A stretch of 64,000 nucleotides of DNA from Streptomyces sp. SUK 48 (GTDB lineage: Bacteria; Actinomycetota; Actinomycetes; Streptomycetales; Streptomycetaceae): the NCBI RefSeq assembly GCF_009650765.1, contig NZ_CP045740.1, positions 5,370,001 through 5,434,000 on the forward strand. Reading direction: 5' to 3'. Positions 37,783-46,248 of this stretch are shown here, piece by piece. Every line of letters starts with the position of its first letter. Position 1 is the stretch's first letter. Below the pieces are notes generated by a model. It saw only the letters and a list, made by a program, of their open reading frames with translations. It was not told where the DNA came from and did no database searches. A program made the position numbers and the translations under genes.

Positions 37783-39097
37783 TCACGCGTACCGCAGCTC
37801 CCCCGGCCGTGCCGAGCGGTGCAGCAGGGGCAGGGCGGTGGCCGCAGAGAGCAGGCAGCAGGCGTAGACGAGGACCGGCACCAGCAGGGCGGCGTACGGG
37901 ACGGTGACCGTGCCGCCGGTCACCGTGGCGTACCAGGTGCCGATCGCCATGCCTCCGGCGCCCGCCAGGACCAGCGCGGGCAGCAGCGGCAGGGCGGTCT
38001 CCAGGAGCAGGGCCCGGCCGAGCACCGCCCGCGGCACCCCGGCGGCGGCTCGCCAGGGACTCGGCGGTCGCCACGGCGAGCCCGCACAGGGTGATCGCGA
38101 GGGCGACCAGGATCGCGGCGCCCGTCAGATCGATGCCCGTGGTGTAGAAGGACATCGGCATGCCGAGCCCATGGTCCTGGCGCATCCGGCGCAGGTCGGC
38201 GAGGAGCGCCTGCCGCTCGCCCGCGAAGCCGGTGCCGACCACCGTGACGAGCAGGACCGCCGCGTGGGTGCGGGCCGCGGCCCACGGGTCGTCGCGCAGC
38301 CGTTCCGCCGCGATCAGCGCCGCCGCGGTCCGGGCCCGGCGCGCCACCAGCCGCCCGGCCAGCCGCGCCATGGCCCCGGCCAGCCCCACCGTTCCCGCGC
38401 CGACCAGCACGACCAGCGCGAACACGGTCAGCGGCAGCCACCCGCGCGCACCGCCGAAGGCGGCCAGTGCTCCGAGAAGGACGAAGAACAGGAGACCGCT
38501 CACGAGCAGCGGCCCCCGCCCGCCGCGCGGCCGCACCCGGCGCACCCGGCCGAGCGGCGAGGCCACCAGCCGGCGCAGCGCCAGCACGGCCACCGCGGTG
38601 CCCACCACCGGCACCCCGAGCGCGATCAGCGCGAGGCCGGCCCAGGCTGCCGGTTCCGGGCTGCTCCACAGACGCAGTACGGCCGTGACGGCGGCGACAG
38701 TGGCGAGCAGCGAGCCCAGCAGACAGGCCGGGCCGGTCTCCAGCGCGGCGATCCGGCGGACCTGGGCCGGGGTGGCACCGGCCAGCCGCAGCCCGGCCAG
38801 CCGCCGATCCCGGTGCACGGCACCGATCCGGGCACACTGGCCGAGGAAGCCCAGCACCGGCACCAGCAGGAGGAGAAGGGCCAGGACCACCCCCGAGCGC
38901 TCGCCCTGCTGGTCCAGCAGGCCGCCGCCGACGGAGACGCGGTACTGGCCCCGCAGCGCGGCCAGCGCCACCGCGGCCTGGGCGAACCCCGTCGCCAGCG
39001 CGGCCCCGGCCGCGGTCAGCCCGGCCCGCCACCACTCCCGCCGGTCCGCGCCCCGGCCGAGCCGCCAGGCCAGCCGCGCCTCCGTCCACACGCTCAC
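37783..39097 (-). pseudogene. FtsX-like ABC transporter permease, frameshifted
   Basis: Membrane segments, WYRR-type linkers and a large soluble part mark an ABC-exporter permease. The first frame (from MSVWTEARLAWRLGRGADRREWW) is good as far as ATAESLASRRR; the C-terminal membrane part (VPRAVLGRALLLETALPLLPALV ... ARPGELRYA) is in another frame. The break is at about 38037-38046. Compared with what I expect of relatives, several residues may also be missing between RRR and VPRAV, so this may be a small deletion rather than a single-base error. Confidence 0.7.
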
Positions 39098-39810
39098 GCC
39101 GCCACCCCCGCCGGCAGCACGAGACCGTCGCTCAGCCGCACCTCGCGGTCCGCGTACGCCGCGACCTGCGCGTCGTGCGTGATCAGCAGGACCGCCGTAC
39201 CCGCCGCGCGGGCCGTGCGCACCAGCGCCGTCATCACCTGCTCGCCCGCCAGCGAGTCCAGGGCCCCCGTCGGCTCGTCCGCGAAGACCACCTTCGGACC
39301 GGTCACCAGGGCCCGCGCCAGTGCCACCCGCTGCGCCTGCCCGCCGCTGAGCTCACCGGGCCGCAGTTGCTCCTGCCCCCGCACCCCGAACCGCTCCAGC
39401 CACTCGCCCGCCCGCCGCCGGGCCTCGGCGCGGGAAGTTCCGGCCAGCAGCAGCGGCAGCCCCACGTTGTCCACGGCCGTCAGCTCCGGGATCAGCTGCC
39501 CGAACTGGAAGACCACCCCGAACTCGGTGCGGCGCAGCTCGGTCAGCCGCTGCTCCGGCAGCCGGTCGAGCCGCTGCCCGGCGTACGACACCGAGCCCTC
39601 GTCCGGTCGTACGATCCCCGCCAGCAGGTGCAGCAGCGTGGACTTCCCGCTGCCGCTGGCCCCCGTCACGGCCAGGATCTCGCCCGCGGCCAGCGTGATC
39701 GAGGCGCCGCGCAGTGCCGGTGTCCTGCCGTGCGCCTTGACCAGATCCAGGCCCGCCAGCAATGGCGCCTCGCCGCTCATCAGGTCCCCCCTGGGTTTCA
39801 TGCCGCTCAT
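39094..39810 (-). CDS. ABC transporter ATPase (LolD/MacB type)
   Basis: About 238 residues with Walker A GASGSGKS, Q loop VFQFGQLIPELTAV, signature LSGGQAQRVALARAL and Walker B VVFADEPTGALDS. It overlaps the permease start by four bases. A second ATG at 39780 gives a 228-residue protein; both starts have the same ribosome site because the region is duplicated. Confidence 0.85.
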   Translation of the reverse strand: MSGMKPRGDLMSGEAPLLAGLDLVKAHGRTPALRGASITLAAGEILAVTGASGSGKSTLLHLLAGIVRPDEGSVSYAGQRLDRLPEQRLTELRRTEFGVVFQFGQLIPELTAVDNVGLPLLLAGTSRAEARRRAGEWLERFGVRGQEQLRPGELSGGQAQRVALARALVTGPKVVFADEPTGALDSLAGEQVMTALVRTARAAGTAVLLITHDAQVAAYADREVRLSDGLVLPAGVAA

Positions 39811-39830
39811 CAGGTCCCCCTGTGTTTCAT
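39772..39830. repeat. 29/30-bp tandem duplication of ribosome site and start codon
   Basis: Copies 39772-39801 and 39802-39830 are near-identical (GCCGCTCAT, CAGGTCCCCC, then GTTTCAT on the plus strand). Each holds the minus-strand AGGGGG-ACCTG-ATGAGCGGC, so the ABC ATPase gene has two equal starts ten codons apart. Confidence 0.85.
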
Positions 39831-40360
39831 GTCGTCTCGACCTCCGAGGTCAGCGTGGTCAGCCGGGCCCCCGTGGTGGTCATCCAGCGGAGGTCGGCGT
39901 CGAGGTGGTTCAGGGCGTAGTCCGCCGAGAGCACGGACGCCAGATCGGCGCCCGGGCCCGTCTTCACCGCCGTCAGCTCCCGCATCCGCGCCTTGTGCGC
40001 GGCCTGCTGGGCGCGCAGATAGGCGGCCGGATCGCCGCCGGCCAGGATGGAGACGACGACCTTGGCGAAGATCTCGTTCGTCACGAACGGCGCGGGCGGG
40101 GCGATGTCGCCGGCCCAGTGGGCCAGCTCGCGCGCGCCGGCGGCCGTCGAGCGGTACAGCGTGCGCTCGGGACCGCCGTCCGCGTCCGTCCCCTCGATCT
40201 CCGCGAGACCGTCCCTGACCAGGCGTTGCAGCGTCGTGTAGACCTGCCCGTAGGCCAGGGGGCGCGCCTGCGGGAAGCGTTCGTCGTGGCGCCGTTTGAG
40301 GTCGTAGCCATGGCTCGGCCCCGCCTCCAGCAGGCCCAGGAGGATGTGCCGGGTGCTCAT
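39827..40360 (-). CDS. PadR-family transcriptional regulator
   Basis: A 177-residue PadR protein: winged helix STRHILLGLLEAGPSHGYDLKRRHDERFPQARPLAYGQVYTTLQRLVRDGL, then a C-terminal dimerisation helix. It heads the leftward PadR-ATPase-permease operon and most likely represses it. Confidence 0.9.
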   Translation of the reverse strand: MSTRHILLGLLEAGPSHGYDLKRRHDERFPQARPLAYGQVYTTLQRLVRDGLAEIEGTDADGGPERTLYRSTAAGARELAHWAGDIAPPAPFVTNEIFAKVVVSILAGGDPAAYLRAQQAAHKARMRELTAVKTGPGADLASVLSADYALNHLDADLRWMTTTGARLTTLTSEVETT

Positions 40361-40381
40361 GGCGGATCAGTATGCACCAGA

Positions 40382-40389
40382 TACATGTA
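40382..40389. promoter_or_regulatory. candidate PadR operator
   Basis: TACATGTA is an 8-bp palindrome 21 bp before the padR start; GATACATGTACTGAG surrounds it. PadR boxes often contain ATGT/ACAT. It lies between the divergent padR and 40470 genes. Confidence 0.4.
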
Positions 40390-40469
40390 CTGAGTGAATA
40401 GTGAGTGGGGCGGCGTTCACGGGGTAGGGCTGCGATGACCCCCGAAGACCCCACGACGAGGAGGCCCCC

Positions 40470-40775
40470 GTGCCCGCACCGACCCGCACCCCGAGCCAGT
40501 CCCGCACCCCGATCCCGGCCCAGTGGAAACACGGCCGCGCCCACAGCGCGCGCAAACCCCTGGCGGAGACGTCCGCCGAGACCATCGAGTCGATCGAGTC
40601 GACCGAGACCGGAGAGATCAGGCTGTACGCGTTCAACGCGGAGGCCGCCGCCACCACGGCGCCGCTCACCAGCGAACCGCCGCTGCCCGCCGCCGAGCCC
40701 CTGACCAGTGAGCCGCCGCTCGCGGACACCAGCACCCTCACCAGCGAGTCGGACGCCTACGCGGCGAGGTCGTAG
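40470..40775 (+). CDS. small acidic Ser/Thr/Glu-repeat protein coupled to malQ
   Basis: A 101-residue protein, basic in the first third and then acidic, with PLTSEPPL twice and TLTSESD once in the last 40 residues (APLTSEPPL, EPLTSEPPL). GTG 40470 follows GAGGAGG. The stop is directly followed by the malQ ATG. No signal peptide or membrane segment. The repeat-bearing C-terminus with many T, S, E and D looks like a precursor-peptide core or a disordered tail; no modifying enzyme is adjacent. Unknown family. Confidence 0.6.
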   Translation: MPAPTRTPSQSRTPIPAQWKHGRAHSARKPLAETSAETIESIESTETGEIRLYAFNAEAAATTAPLTSEPPLPAAEPLTSEPPLADTSTLTSESDAYAARS

Positions 40776-42869
40776 ATGACGGGGACGCGCACGGACGAGC
40801 TGTCACGGCTCGCCGAGCTGCACGGGGTCGCCGTCTCCTACAGCCCCGCCCCGGACCTCACGGTCACCGTCCCCACCACCGCCGTCGTCGCCGCGCTGCA
40901 TGCCCTCGGCGTCGACGCCACCACCCCCGAAGCGGTCCGCGCCGCGCTCGCCGACCGGGAACGCGCGCTGGGCGAACGCCTGCTGCCGCCGACCGTCGTG
41001 CACTGGGCCGGCGACACCCACGACCCCGCCGCCCTCACCGCCCTGCCGCCCGGCACCCGGGTGCGCGTCGAGACGGAGGAGGGCGAGGAGTCGTACCGCG
41101 CGAGCGCGCACCTCGTCGCCGGGCTGCCCCTCGGCGTCCACCGGATCACCGCCACCGCCCCCGACGGCCGCACCGGACACGCCCACCTCGTCGTCGCCCC
41201 CGACCGGCTGCCCGCACCGCCCGGACGCTCCTACGGACTCCTCGTCCAGCTGTACTCGCTGCTCTCCCGCCGCTCCTGGGGAATGGGCGACCTCGGCGAC
41301 CTCGCCGAGCTGGCCGGCTGGGCCGGTCACGTCGCCGGAGCCGGGTTCGTGCAGGTCAACCCGCTGCATTCGGCCGTGCCCGGCACGCCCACCGACCCCT
41401 CGCCGTACCGGCCCTCCTCCCGGCGCTTCCCCGACCCCGTGCACCTGCGGGTCGAGGACGTCCCCGAGTACGCGTACGCCGAGGACCGCGAGCGGCTCGC
41501 CGGGCTCCTGGAACGGGCCGCGCGGCTACGGGCCGCCGTCCTCGACCAGGGCGCCCTCATCGACCGGGACGCGGTGTGGGAGCTCAAGCGCGAGGCGCTG
41601 GAGACGGTCCTCGCCGTACCCCTCGGCCCCGGCCGCCGCGCCGCCTACGACGCCTTCCGCGCCGCCCACGGCCAGGCCCTCGACGACCACGCCACGTACT
41701 ACGCCCTCGCCGAGGCCCACGGCCCCGACTGGACCGCCTGGCCCGACGGCCTGCGCGACCCCCGCTCCGCGGAGACCGCCCGCGCGCGCGCCGGACTCGC
41801 CGACCGCGTCGCCTTCCACACCCGCCTCGCCTGGCTCACCGACGGCCAGCTGCGGGCCGCGCAGCGCACCGCCCGGGAGGCCGGGATGCCGGTCGGGATC
41901 GTGCACGACCTCGCCGTCGGCGTGCACCCCGCGGGCGCCGACGCCTGGGCCCAGCAGGACGTCTTCGCCGCCGGCATGTCCGTCGGCGCGCCCCCGGACG
42001 CCTTCAACGCGCGCGGCCAGGACTGGGGCCTGCCGCCCTGGCGCCCCGACCGCCTCGCCGCCTGCGGCTACGCCCCCTACCGCGACCTCCTGCGCGCCCT
42101 GTTCCGCTACGCGGGCGCCCTGCGCATCGACCACGTCATGGGCCTGTTCCGGCTCTGGTGGATCCCCCAGGGCAGCCCGCCCACCGAGGGCACGTACGTC
42201 CATTACGACGCCGAGGCCATGCTCGCCGTCCTCGCCCTGGAGGCCGGGCGCGCCGGGTCCGTCGTCATCGGCGAGGACCTCGGCACGGTGGCGCCCGGCG
42301 TCCGCGAGACCCTGCAACGGCGCGGTGTCCTCGGCACCTCCGTGCTCTGGTTCGAACGCGACTGGACCGGCGACGGCCGCCCGCTGCCCCCCGAACGCTG
42401 GCGCGCCGACTGCCTCGCCACCGCCACCACCCACGACCTGCCGCCCACCGCCGCCCGCCTCACCGGCGACCACGTCGCCCTGCGCGACCGGCTCGGCCTG
42501 CTCACCCGCCCCGCCGCCGAGGAACGCGCCGAGGCCGTCGCGGACGCCGCCGAGTGGCTCGCCCTGCTGGGCAGCCTCGACCTGGTGGACAGCGCGGCGA
42601 CCGGGCCGCCCGGCACCGACGAGGAGGCGGAGGTCCGCGCCGTCCACCGGTTCCTGCTGCGCACCCCGGCCCGGCTGATCGGGGTCTGGCTGCCGGACGG
42701 CGTGGGCGACCGCCGCCCGCAGAATCTGCCGGGCACCTGGGCCGACTACCCCAACTGGCGGCTGCCGATCGCGGATCGCACGGGCTGGACGGTGCCGCTG
42801 GAGGAACTGACGGCCGCTCCGCGGCTGCGCGCGCTCCTGGCGGTGTTCGCCCAGCTCAGGGAGGGGTGA
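40776..42869 (+). CDS. malQ: 4-alpha-glucanotransferase (amylomaltase)
   Basis: A 697-residue GH77 enzyme. The N-terminal domain seen in actinobacterial MalQ is followed by the catalytic barrel: GFVQVNPLHS, LRIDHVMGLFRLWW (nucleophile aspartate region), GEDLGTVAPGVR (acid/base glutamate) and TTHDLPP. It transfers maltosyl units in maltodextrin and glycogen metabolism. It begins at the base after the stop of the small upstream gene. Confidence 0.92.
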   Translation: MTGTRTDELSRLAELHGVAVSYSPAPDLTVTVPTTAVVAALHALGVDATTPEAVRAALADRERALGERLLPPTVVHWAGDTHDPAALTALPPGTRVRVETEEGEESYRASAHLVAGLPLGVHRITATAPDGRTGHAHLVVAPDRLPAPPGRSYGLLVQLYSLLSRRSWGMGDLGDLAELAGWAGHVAGAGFVQVNPLHSAVPGTPTDPSPYRPSSRRFPDPVHLRVEDVPEYAYAEDRERLAGLLERAARLRAAVLDQGALIDRDAVWELKREALETVLAVPLGPGRRAAYDAFRAAHGQALDDHATYYALAEAHGPDWTAWPDGLRDPRSAETARARAGLADRVAFHTRLAWLTDGQLRAAQRTAREAGMPVGIVHDLAVGVHPAGADAWAQQDVFAAGMSVGAPPDAFNARGQDWGLPPWRPDRLAACGYAPYRDLLRALFRYAGALRIDHVMGLFRLWWIPQGSPPTEGTYVHYDAEAMLAVLALEAGRAGSVVIGEDLGTVAPGVRETLQRRGVLGTSVLWFERDWTGDGRPLPPERWRADCLATATTHDLPPTAARLTGDHVALRDRLGLLTRPAAEERAEAVADAAEWLALLGSLDLVDSAATGPPGTDEEAEVRAVHRFLLRTPARLIGVWLPDGVGDRRPQNLPGTWADYPNWRLPIADRTGWTVPLEELTAAPRLRALLAVFAQLREG

Positions 42870-42927
42870 GGAGCCGCTATGGGACCCCGGGCGCGCGTCC
42901 TTCCGGGTGATTCGCTAACTTGAGATC

Positions 42928-43209
42928 GTGGACAAGAAGAACGCCCTGCGCGCCGGCACCCTGGGCGCCGGTACGACGCTGATGATGCTGCTCATGTCGT
43001 CCCCTGCGCTCGCGCTGATCCGCGACGACGGCGACGACCCCGGTCCGGGCCTGAGCGTCGTCCAGACGCTGGGTCTGTACGTGCTGCTCCCGCTGGTCCT
43101 CTTCGGGATCATCGCCGGTCTGGTGATGGTGCTGGACAAGTCCCGCGGCAAGGGCAAGACCCCCTCGTCCAACATCACCGTCAAGCCCGACGCCCAGGCC
43201 GAGGTCTGA
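42928..43209 (+). CDS. small membrane protein
   Basis: A 93-residue protein with a signal peptide or anchor (LRAGTLGAGTTLMMLLMSSPALA), a short acidic loop (DDGDDPGPG), a second hydrophobic segment (LGLYVLLPLVLFGIIAGLVMVL) and a polar tail. GTG start at 42928. A typical streptomycete small membrane protein of unknown role. Confidence 0.8.
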   Translation: MDKKNALRAGTLGAGTTLMMLLMSSPALALIRDDGDDPGPGLSVVQTLGLYVLLPLVLFGIIAGLVMVLDKSRGKGKTPSSNITVKPDAQAEV

Positions 43210-43360
43210 TCGCCGGTTCATCGGTTCCTACGCCGGGGGCGCCTGTCCTCCCGTCGGTACGCGCCTGTCGCGTACCCGGGTGAGGTCGGCGCCGTCGGCG
43301 TTTCCGCGTGCCCGGCTCTGCCGCGACGGCTGCGGCCGTTCCGCGACCGCTGCGGCCTTT

Positions 43361-43774
43361 CTACGGCCGTCGCGGTGCCGACCGGCTGAAGGCGCCCGGG
43401 AGCAGCTCGGCGACGGGCAGCCGGGTCAGCCGCTCCCCGTCCGGCCGGACCAGGACGCCGATGCCGGGGAAGTAGTCGATCAGCACCTGCCGGCAGCGGC
43501 CGCAGGGCGGGACCACCGCCATGTCGCGCGAGCGGACGGCGACCATCGCGGTCAGCTCGTACGCCCCCTGCCCCGCGGCGGCGCCGATCACGACCAGCTC
43601 GGCGCACGGGCCGCCGGTGAAGTGGTAGACGTTCACGCCCGTGACGATCCCGCCGTCGCCGGTGCGCGCGGCCGCGGCGACGGTGTGCAGGTCGGGGCGC
43701 GCGTACTCCTCGGCGACGTGGCGGGCGGCGGCGACGAGGGCGAGGTCGTCAGGGGTCGCGCCCACGGCCGTCAC
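43361..43774 (-). CDS. cytidine deaminase-like protein
   Basis: A 137-residue zinc deaminase: GGPCAELVVIGAAAG (zinc ligand Cys and catalytic Glu) and VVPPCGRCRQVL (two zinc-ligand cysteines). The Cys-Ala-Glu form is that of tetrameric cytidine and blasticidin S deaminases. Its GTG overlaps the tetR stop (GTGA), so the two are co-expressed. Confidence 0.85.
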   Translation of the reverse strand: MTAVGATPDDLALVAAARHVAEEYARPDLHTVAAAARTGDGGIVTGVNVYHFTGGPCAELVVIGAAAGQGAYELTAMVAVRSRDMAVVPPCGRCRQVLIDYFPGIGVLVRPDGERLTRLPVAELLPGAFSRSAPRRP

Positions 43775-44397
43775 GGGTTCGGCGCGGTCAGGTACCGCTG
43801 CACCGTCGGGCCCATCCAGGCCACCAGTTCCTCCCTGGTCAGCGCCTGCGACGCGGGCATGCGCAGGACGAAGCGGGTGAGCGCGAGGCCGAGGAGCTGG
43901 GCGGCGCACAGGGCGGCGCGGGCGGGGACCTGCTCGGGGTCGGGGCACACCTGCCGGGCCACCGGGAGCAGCTGATCGCGGAAGACTCCCTGCATCCGCT
44001 CGGCACCGGCCTGGCTGGTGGCGCCGACCCGCATCATGGCCCGCAGCCGCTCGTTCCCCTCCCACAGATCGAGGAAGTGGCCCACCAGGGCGCGGCCGGC
44101 CTCCTCCCGCGGCACCGACGTCAGGTCGGGCAGCCGCAGATCGACGTCGATGGCCGAGGCGAACAGCCCCTCCTTGCTGCCGAAATAGCGCATCACCATC
44201 GACGGGTCGATCCCGGCGTCCTTGGCGATGGCGCGGATGGTGGCGCGGTCGTAGCCGTCGGCGGCGAAGCGTTCGCGGGCGGCGGTGAGGATGGCGGAGC
44301 GGGTGGTGTCGGAGCGGCGGGGCGCGGGGGCGGACGCGGGTGGGGGAGGGGACGCGGGTGTGGGGGACGCGGGTGGGGGCGGGTGGTTTTCGGTCAC
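43771..44397 (-). CDS. TetR-family regulator
   Basis: About 208 residues: a low-complexity Pro/Ala start, then the TetR helix-turn-helix (TRSAILTAARERFAADGYDRATIRAIAKDAGIDPSMVMRYFGSKEGLF) and a ligand domain. GTG 44397 (VTENHPPPP) is chosen because a longer frame runs across the operator array. It is divergent to the flavin monooxygenase it probably controls. Confidence 0.85.
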   Translation of the reverse strand: MTENHPPPPASPTPASPPPPASAPAPRRSDTTRSAILTAARERFAADGYDRATIRAIAKDAGIDPSMVMRYFGSKEGLFASAIDVDLRLPDLTSVPREEAGRALVGHFLDLWEGNERLRAMMRVGATSQAGAERMQGVFRDQLLPVARQVCPDPEQVPARAALCAAQLLGLALTRFVLRMPASQALTREELVAWMGPTVQRYLTAPNP

Positions 44398-44410
44398 GCC
44401 GACGAGCGTA

Positions 44411-44511
44411 GGCCAACACGCGTAGGCCAACAAGTGTTGACCTGCCTCCGGGCCCCGCACTACCGTGGTCAACGGACGTTGGCCAACAAACGTTGACCAA
44501 CGAGCGTTGGC
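44411..44511. promoter_or_regulatory. array of TetR-type operator half-sites
   Basis: GGYCAAC/GTTGRCC half-sites recur: GGCCAACAAGTGTTGACC (44425-44442), GGTCAACGGACGTTGGCC (44467-44484) and GGCCAACAAACGTTGACC (44481-44498), with further half-sites at 44411 and 44505. They fill the gap between the divergent tetR and monooxygenase genes. Confidence 0.8.
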
Positions 44512-44528
44512 ACCCACAGGAGGCCACC

Positions 44529-46073
44529 ATGACCGGCACCACGGACACCCCCGCCGCCCCCCTCGCCCTCGCCCTCGCGCGCGTCATCGTCGTCGGCTCC
44601 GGCCCCACCGGCCTCCTCCTCGCCGGTGATCTCGCCGCCGCCGGCGTCCCGGTCACCGTGCTGGAGAAGCGCCCCCGGAAGATCAGCAACCTCTCCCGCG
44701 CCTTCGCCCTGCACGCCCGCAGCCTCGAACAGCTCGACGCCCGCGGCCTCGCCGACGAACTGGAAGCCCTCGGCCGCCCCCTCGGCCGGCTGCGCTTCTT
44801 CGACCGCCTCTCCGTCGACCTCACCGAACTCCCCTCCCGCTTCAACCACGTCCTCGTCCTCCCGCAGTACGAGGTCGAGAAGGTGCTGGCGCGCCGCGCC
44901 GAAGAGGCGGGGGCCGAGTTCCGGTACGACACCGAGATGACCGGGCTCGTCCAGGACGCCGACGGGGTGACCGTCGAGACCCGGGGCCCGGAAGGCCGTA
45001 CCCGGACGCTGCGCGCCGCGTACGTGGTCGGCGCGGACGGCATGCGCAGCGCGGTGCGCGAGGCGATCGGGCTGCCGTTCCCCGGGAAGTCGGTGATCCG
45101 GTCCGTCGTACTGGCCGATGTGCGGCTCGCCGAGCAGCCCGAGGGGCTGCTCACGGTCAACGCGGTGGGCGACGCGTTCGCGTTCCTCGCGCCGTTCGGG
45201 GACGGGTACCACCGGGTGATCGGCTGGCACCGCGGCCATGACGTGCCCGACAGCGAGCCGCTGGACCTGGCCGAGATCAAGGAGATCACCCGGCTCGCGC
45301 TCGGCCATGACTACGGGATGCACGACGCCCGCTGGATGTCCCGCTTCCACAGCGACGAGCGGCAGGCGCCGGCGTACCGGGTCGGCCGGGTGTTCCTCGC
45401 CGGGGACGCGGCCCATGTGCACACCCCGGCCGGCGGGCAGGGCATGAACACCGGGCTCCAGGACGCCGCCAACCTCGGCTGGAAGCTGGCCGCCGTCCTC
45501 GCCGGGCACGCGGACGCGGACCTGCTCGACACCTACCAGGCCGAACGGCACCCGGTCGGCAAGGCGGTCCTGCGCAGCAGCGGCGGGCTGGTGCGGCTGG
45601 CCATGGTCAAGCACCCCTGGTCCCGGGCCGCCCGCGCCGCGCTCACCGGGCTCGTGAGCACCGTCGGCCCCGTCCGCCGCAAGGCCACCGCCCAGGTCAC
45701 CGGCATCGGCTACCGCTACCCCGCGCCCCGCGGCGCCCACCCGCTCACCGGCACCCGCGTCCCCGACGTCCGCCTCGCCGGCGGCACCCGCCTCTACGAG
45801 GCCCTGCGCGGCGGCCGGTTCGTCCTGATCACCCCGGCCCACGGACCATCGAACCCGACCCGCGAGCCCCGCACCCCGACCCACGAGCCCCCGGCCGAGA
45901 CCCGCCCCGACCGCCTGACCACGGCCCACTGGGCGAGCGCCCGCCGCACCACCCTCCTGGTCCGCCCCGACGGCTACGCGGCCTGGGCCACCGACACCAC
46001 CCCGACCCCGGGCACCCTGCAATCCGCCCTGACCGCCCACCTGGGCCCCACCCCCGCCCGCCAACTCCACTGA
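44529..46073 (+). CDS. FAD-dependent aromatic monooxygenase (PHBH class)
   Basis: A 514-residue flavoprotein: GSGPTGLLLAGDLAAAGVPV (FAD/NAD motif), VVGADGMRSAVR (DG motif), GRVFLAGDAAHVHTPAGGQG and MNTGLQDAANLGWKLA (GD motif), then a thioredoxin-like C-terminal region. It hydroxylates an aromatic substrate with NAD(P)H, perhaps the TetR ligand or a xenobiotic. AGGAGG precedes ATG 44529. Confidence 0.9.
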   Translation: MTGTTDTPAAPLALALARVIVVGSGPTGLLLAGDLAAAGVPVTVLEKRPRKISNLSRAFALHARSLEQLDARGLADELEALGRPLGRLRFFDRLSVDLTELPSRFNHVLVLPQYEVEKVLARRAEEAGAEFRYDTEMTGLVQDADGVTVETRGPEGRTRTLRAAYVVGADGMRSAVREAIGLPFPGKSVIRSVVLADVRLAEQPEGLLTVNAVGDAFAFLAPFGDGYHRVIGWHRGHDVPDSEPLDLAEIKEITRLALGHDYGMHDARWMSRFHSDERQAPAYRVGRVFLAGDAAHVHTPAGGQGMNTGLQDAANLGWKLAAVLAGHADADLLDTYQAERHPVGKAVLRSSGGLVRLAMVKHPWSRAARAALTGLVSTVGPVRRKATAQVTGIGYRYPAPRGAHPLTGTRVPDVRLAGGTRLYEALRGGRFVLITPAHGPSNPTREPRTPTHEPPAETRPDRLTTAHWASARRTTLLVRPDGYAAWATDTTPTPGTLQSALTAHLGPTPARQLH

Positions 46074-46098
46074 AGGGGACGCCGCTTACACTCCCCAC

Positions 46099-46137
46099 GT
46101 GGCATTCCTGAGCACCCCGCACCACTGCTTCCTCTGA
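46099..46137 (+). CDS. 12-residue leader peptide MAFLSTPHHCFL
   Basis: GTG opens a 12-codon reading frame ending TGA, placed between the monooxygenase gene and the rRNA methyltransferase gene. A strong hairpin begins a few bases after its stop. Short peptide plus hairpin before a ribosome-modifying enzyme is the layout of antibiotic-induced attenuation. Inferred from layout only. Confidence 0.55.
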   Translation: MAFLSTPHHCFL

Positions 46138-46149
46138 CCGGAGGACGAC

Positions 46150-46177
46150 GAGGGCGACGCCGTACGGCATCGCCCTC
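46150..46177 (+). promoter_or_regulatory. attenuator-like hairpin before the rRNA methyltransferase
   Basis: GAGGGCGA (46150-46157) pairs perfectly with TCGCCCTC (46170-46177); a small inner stem lies between. Upstream GAGG and downstream CTC-rich bases offer alternative pairings. It starts 13 bp after the leader peptide stop and about 70 bp before the methyltransferase start. Confidence 0.6.
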
Positions 46178-46248
46178 CTCGCTGTGCCCGGCGGCGTGAA
46201 CCCCGGGCACCGTCCCCCTCCCGTCGGTCCGCCAGGAGCGCCTTCGCC

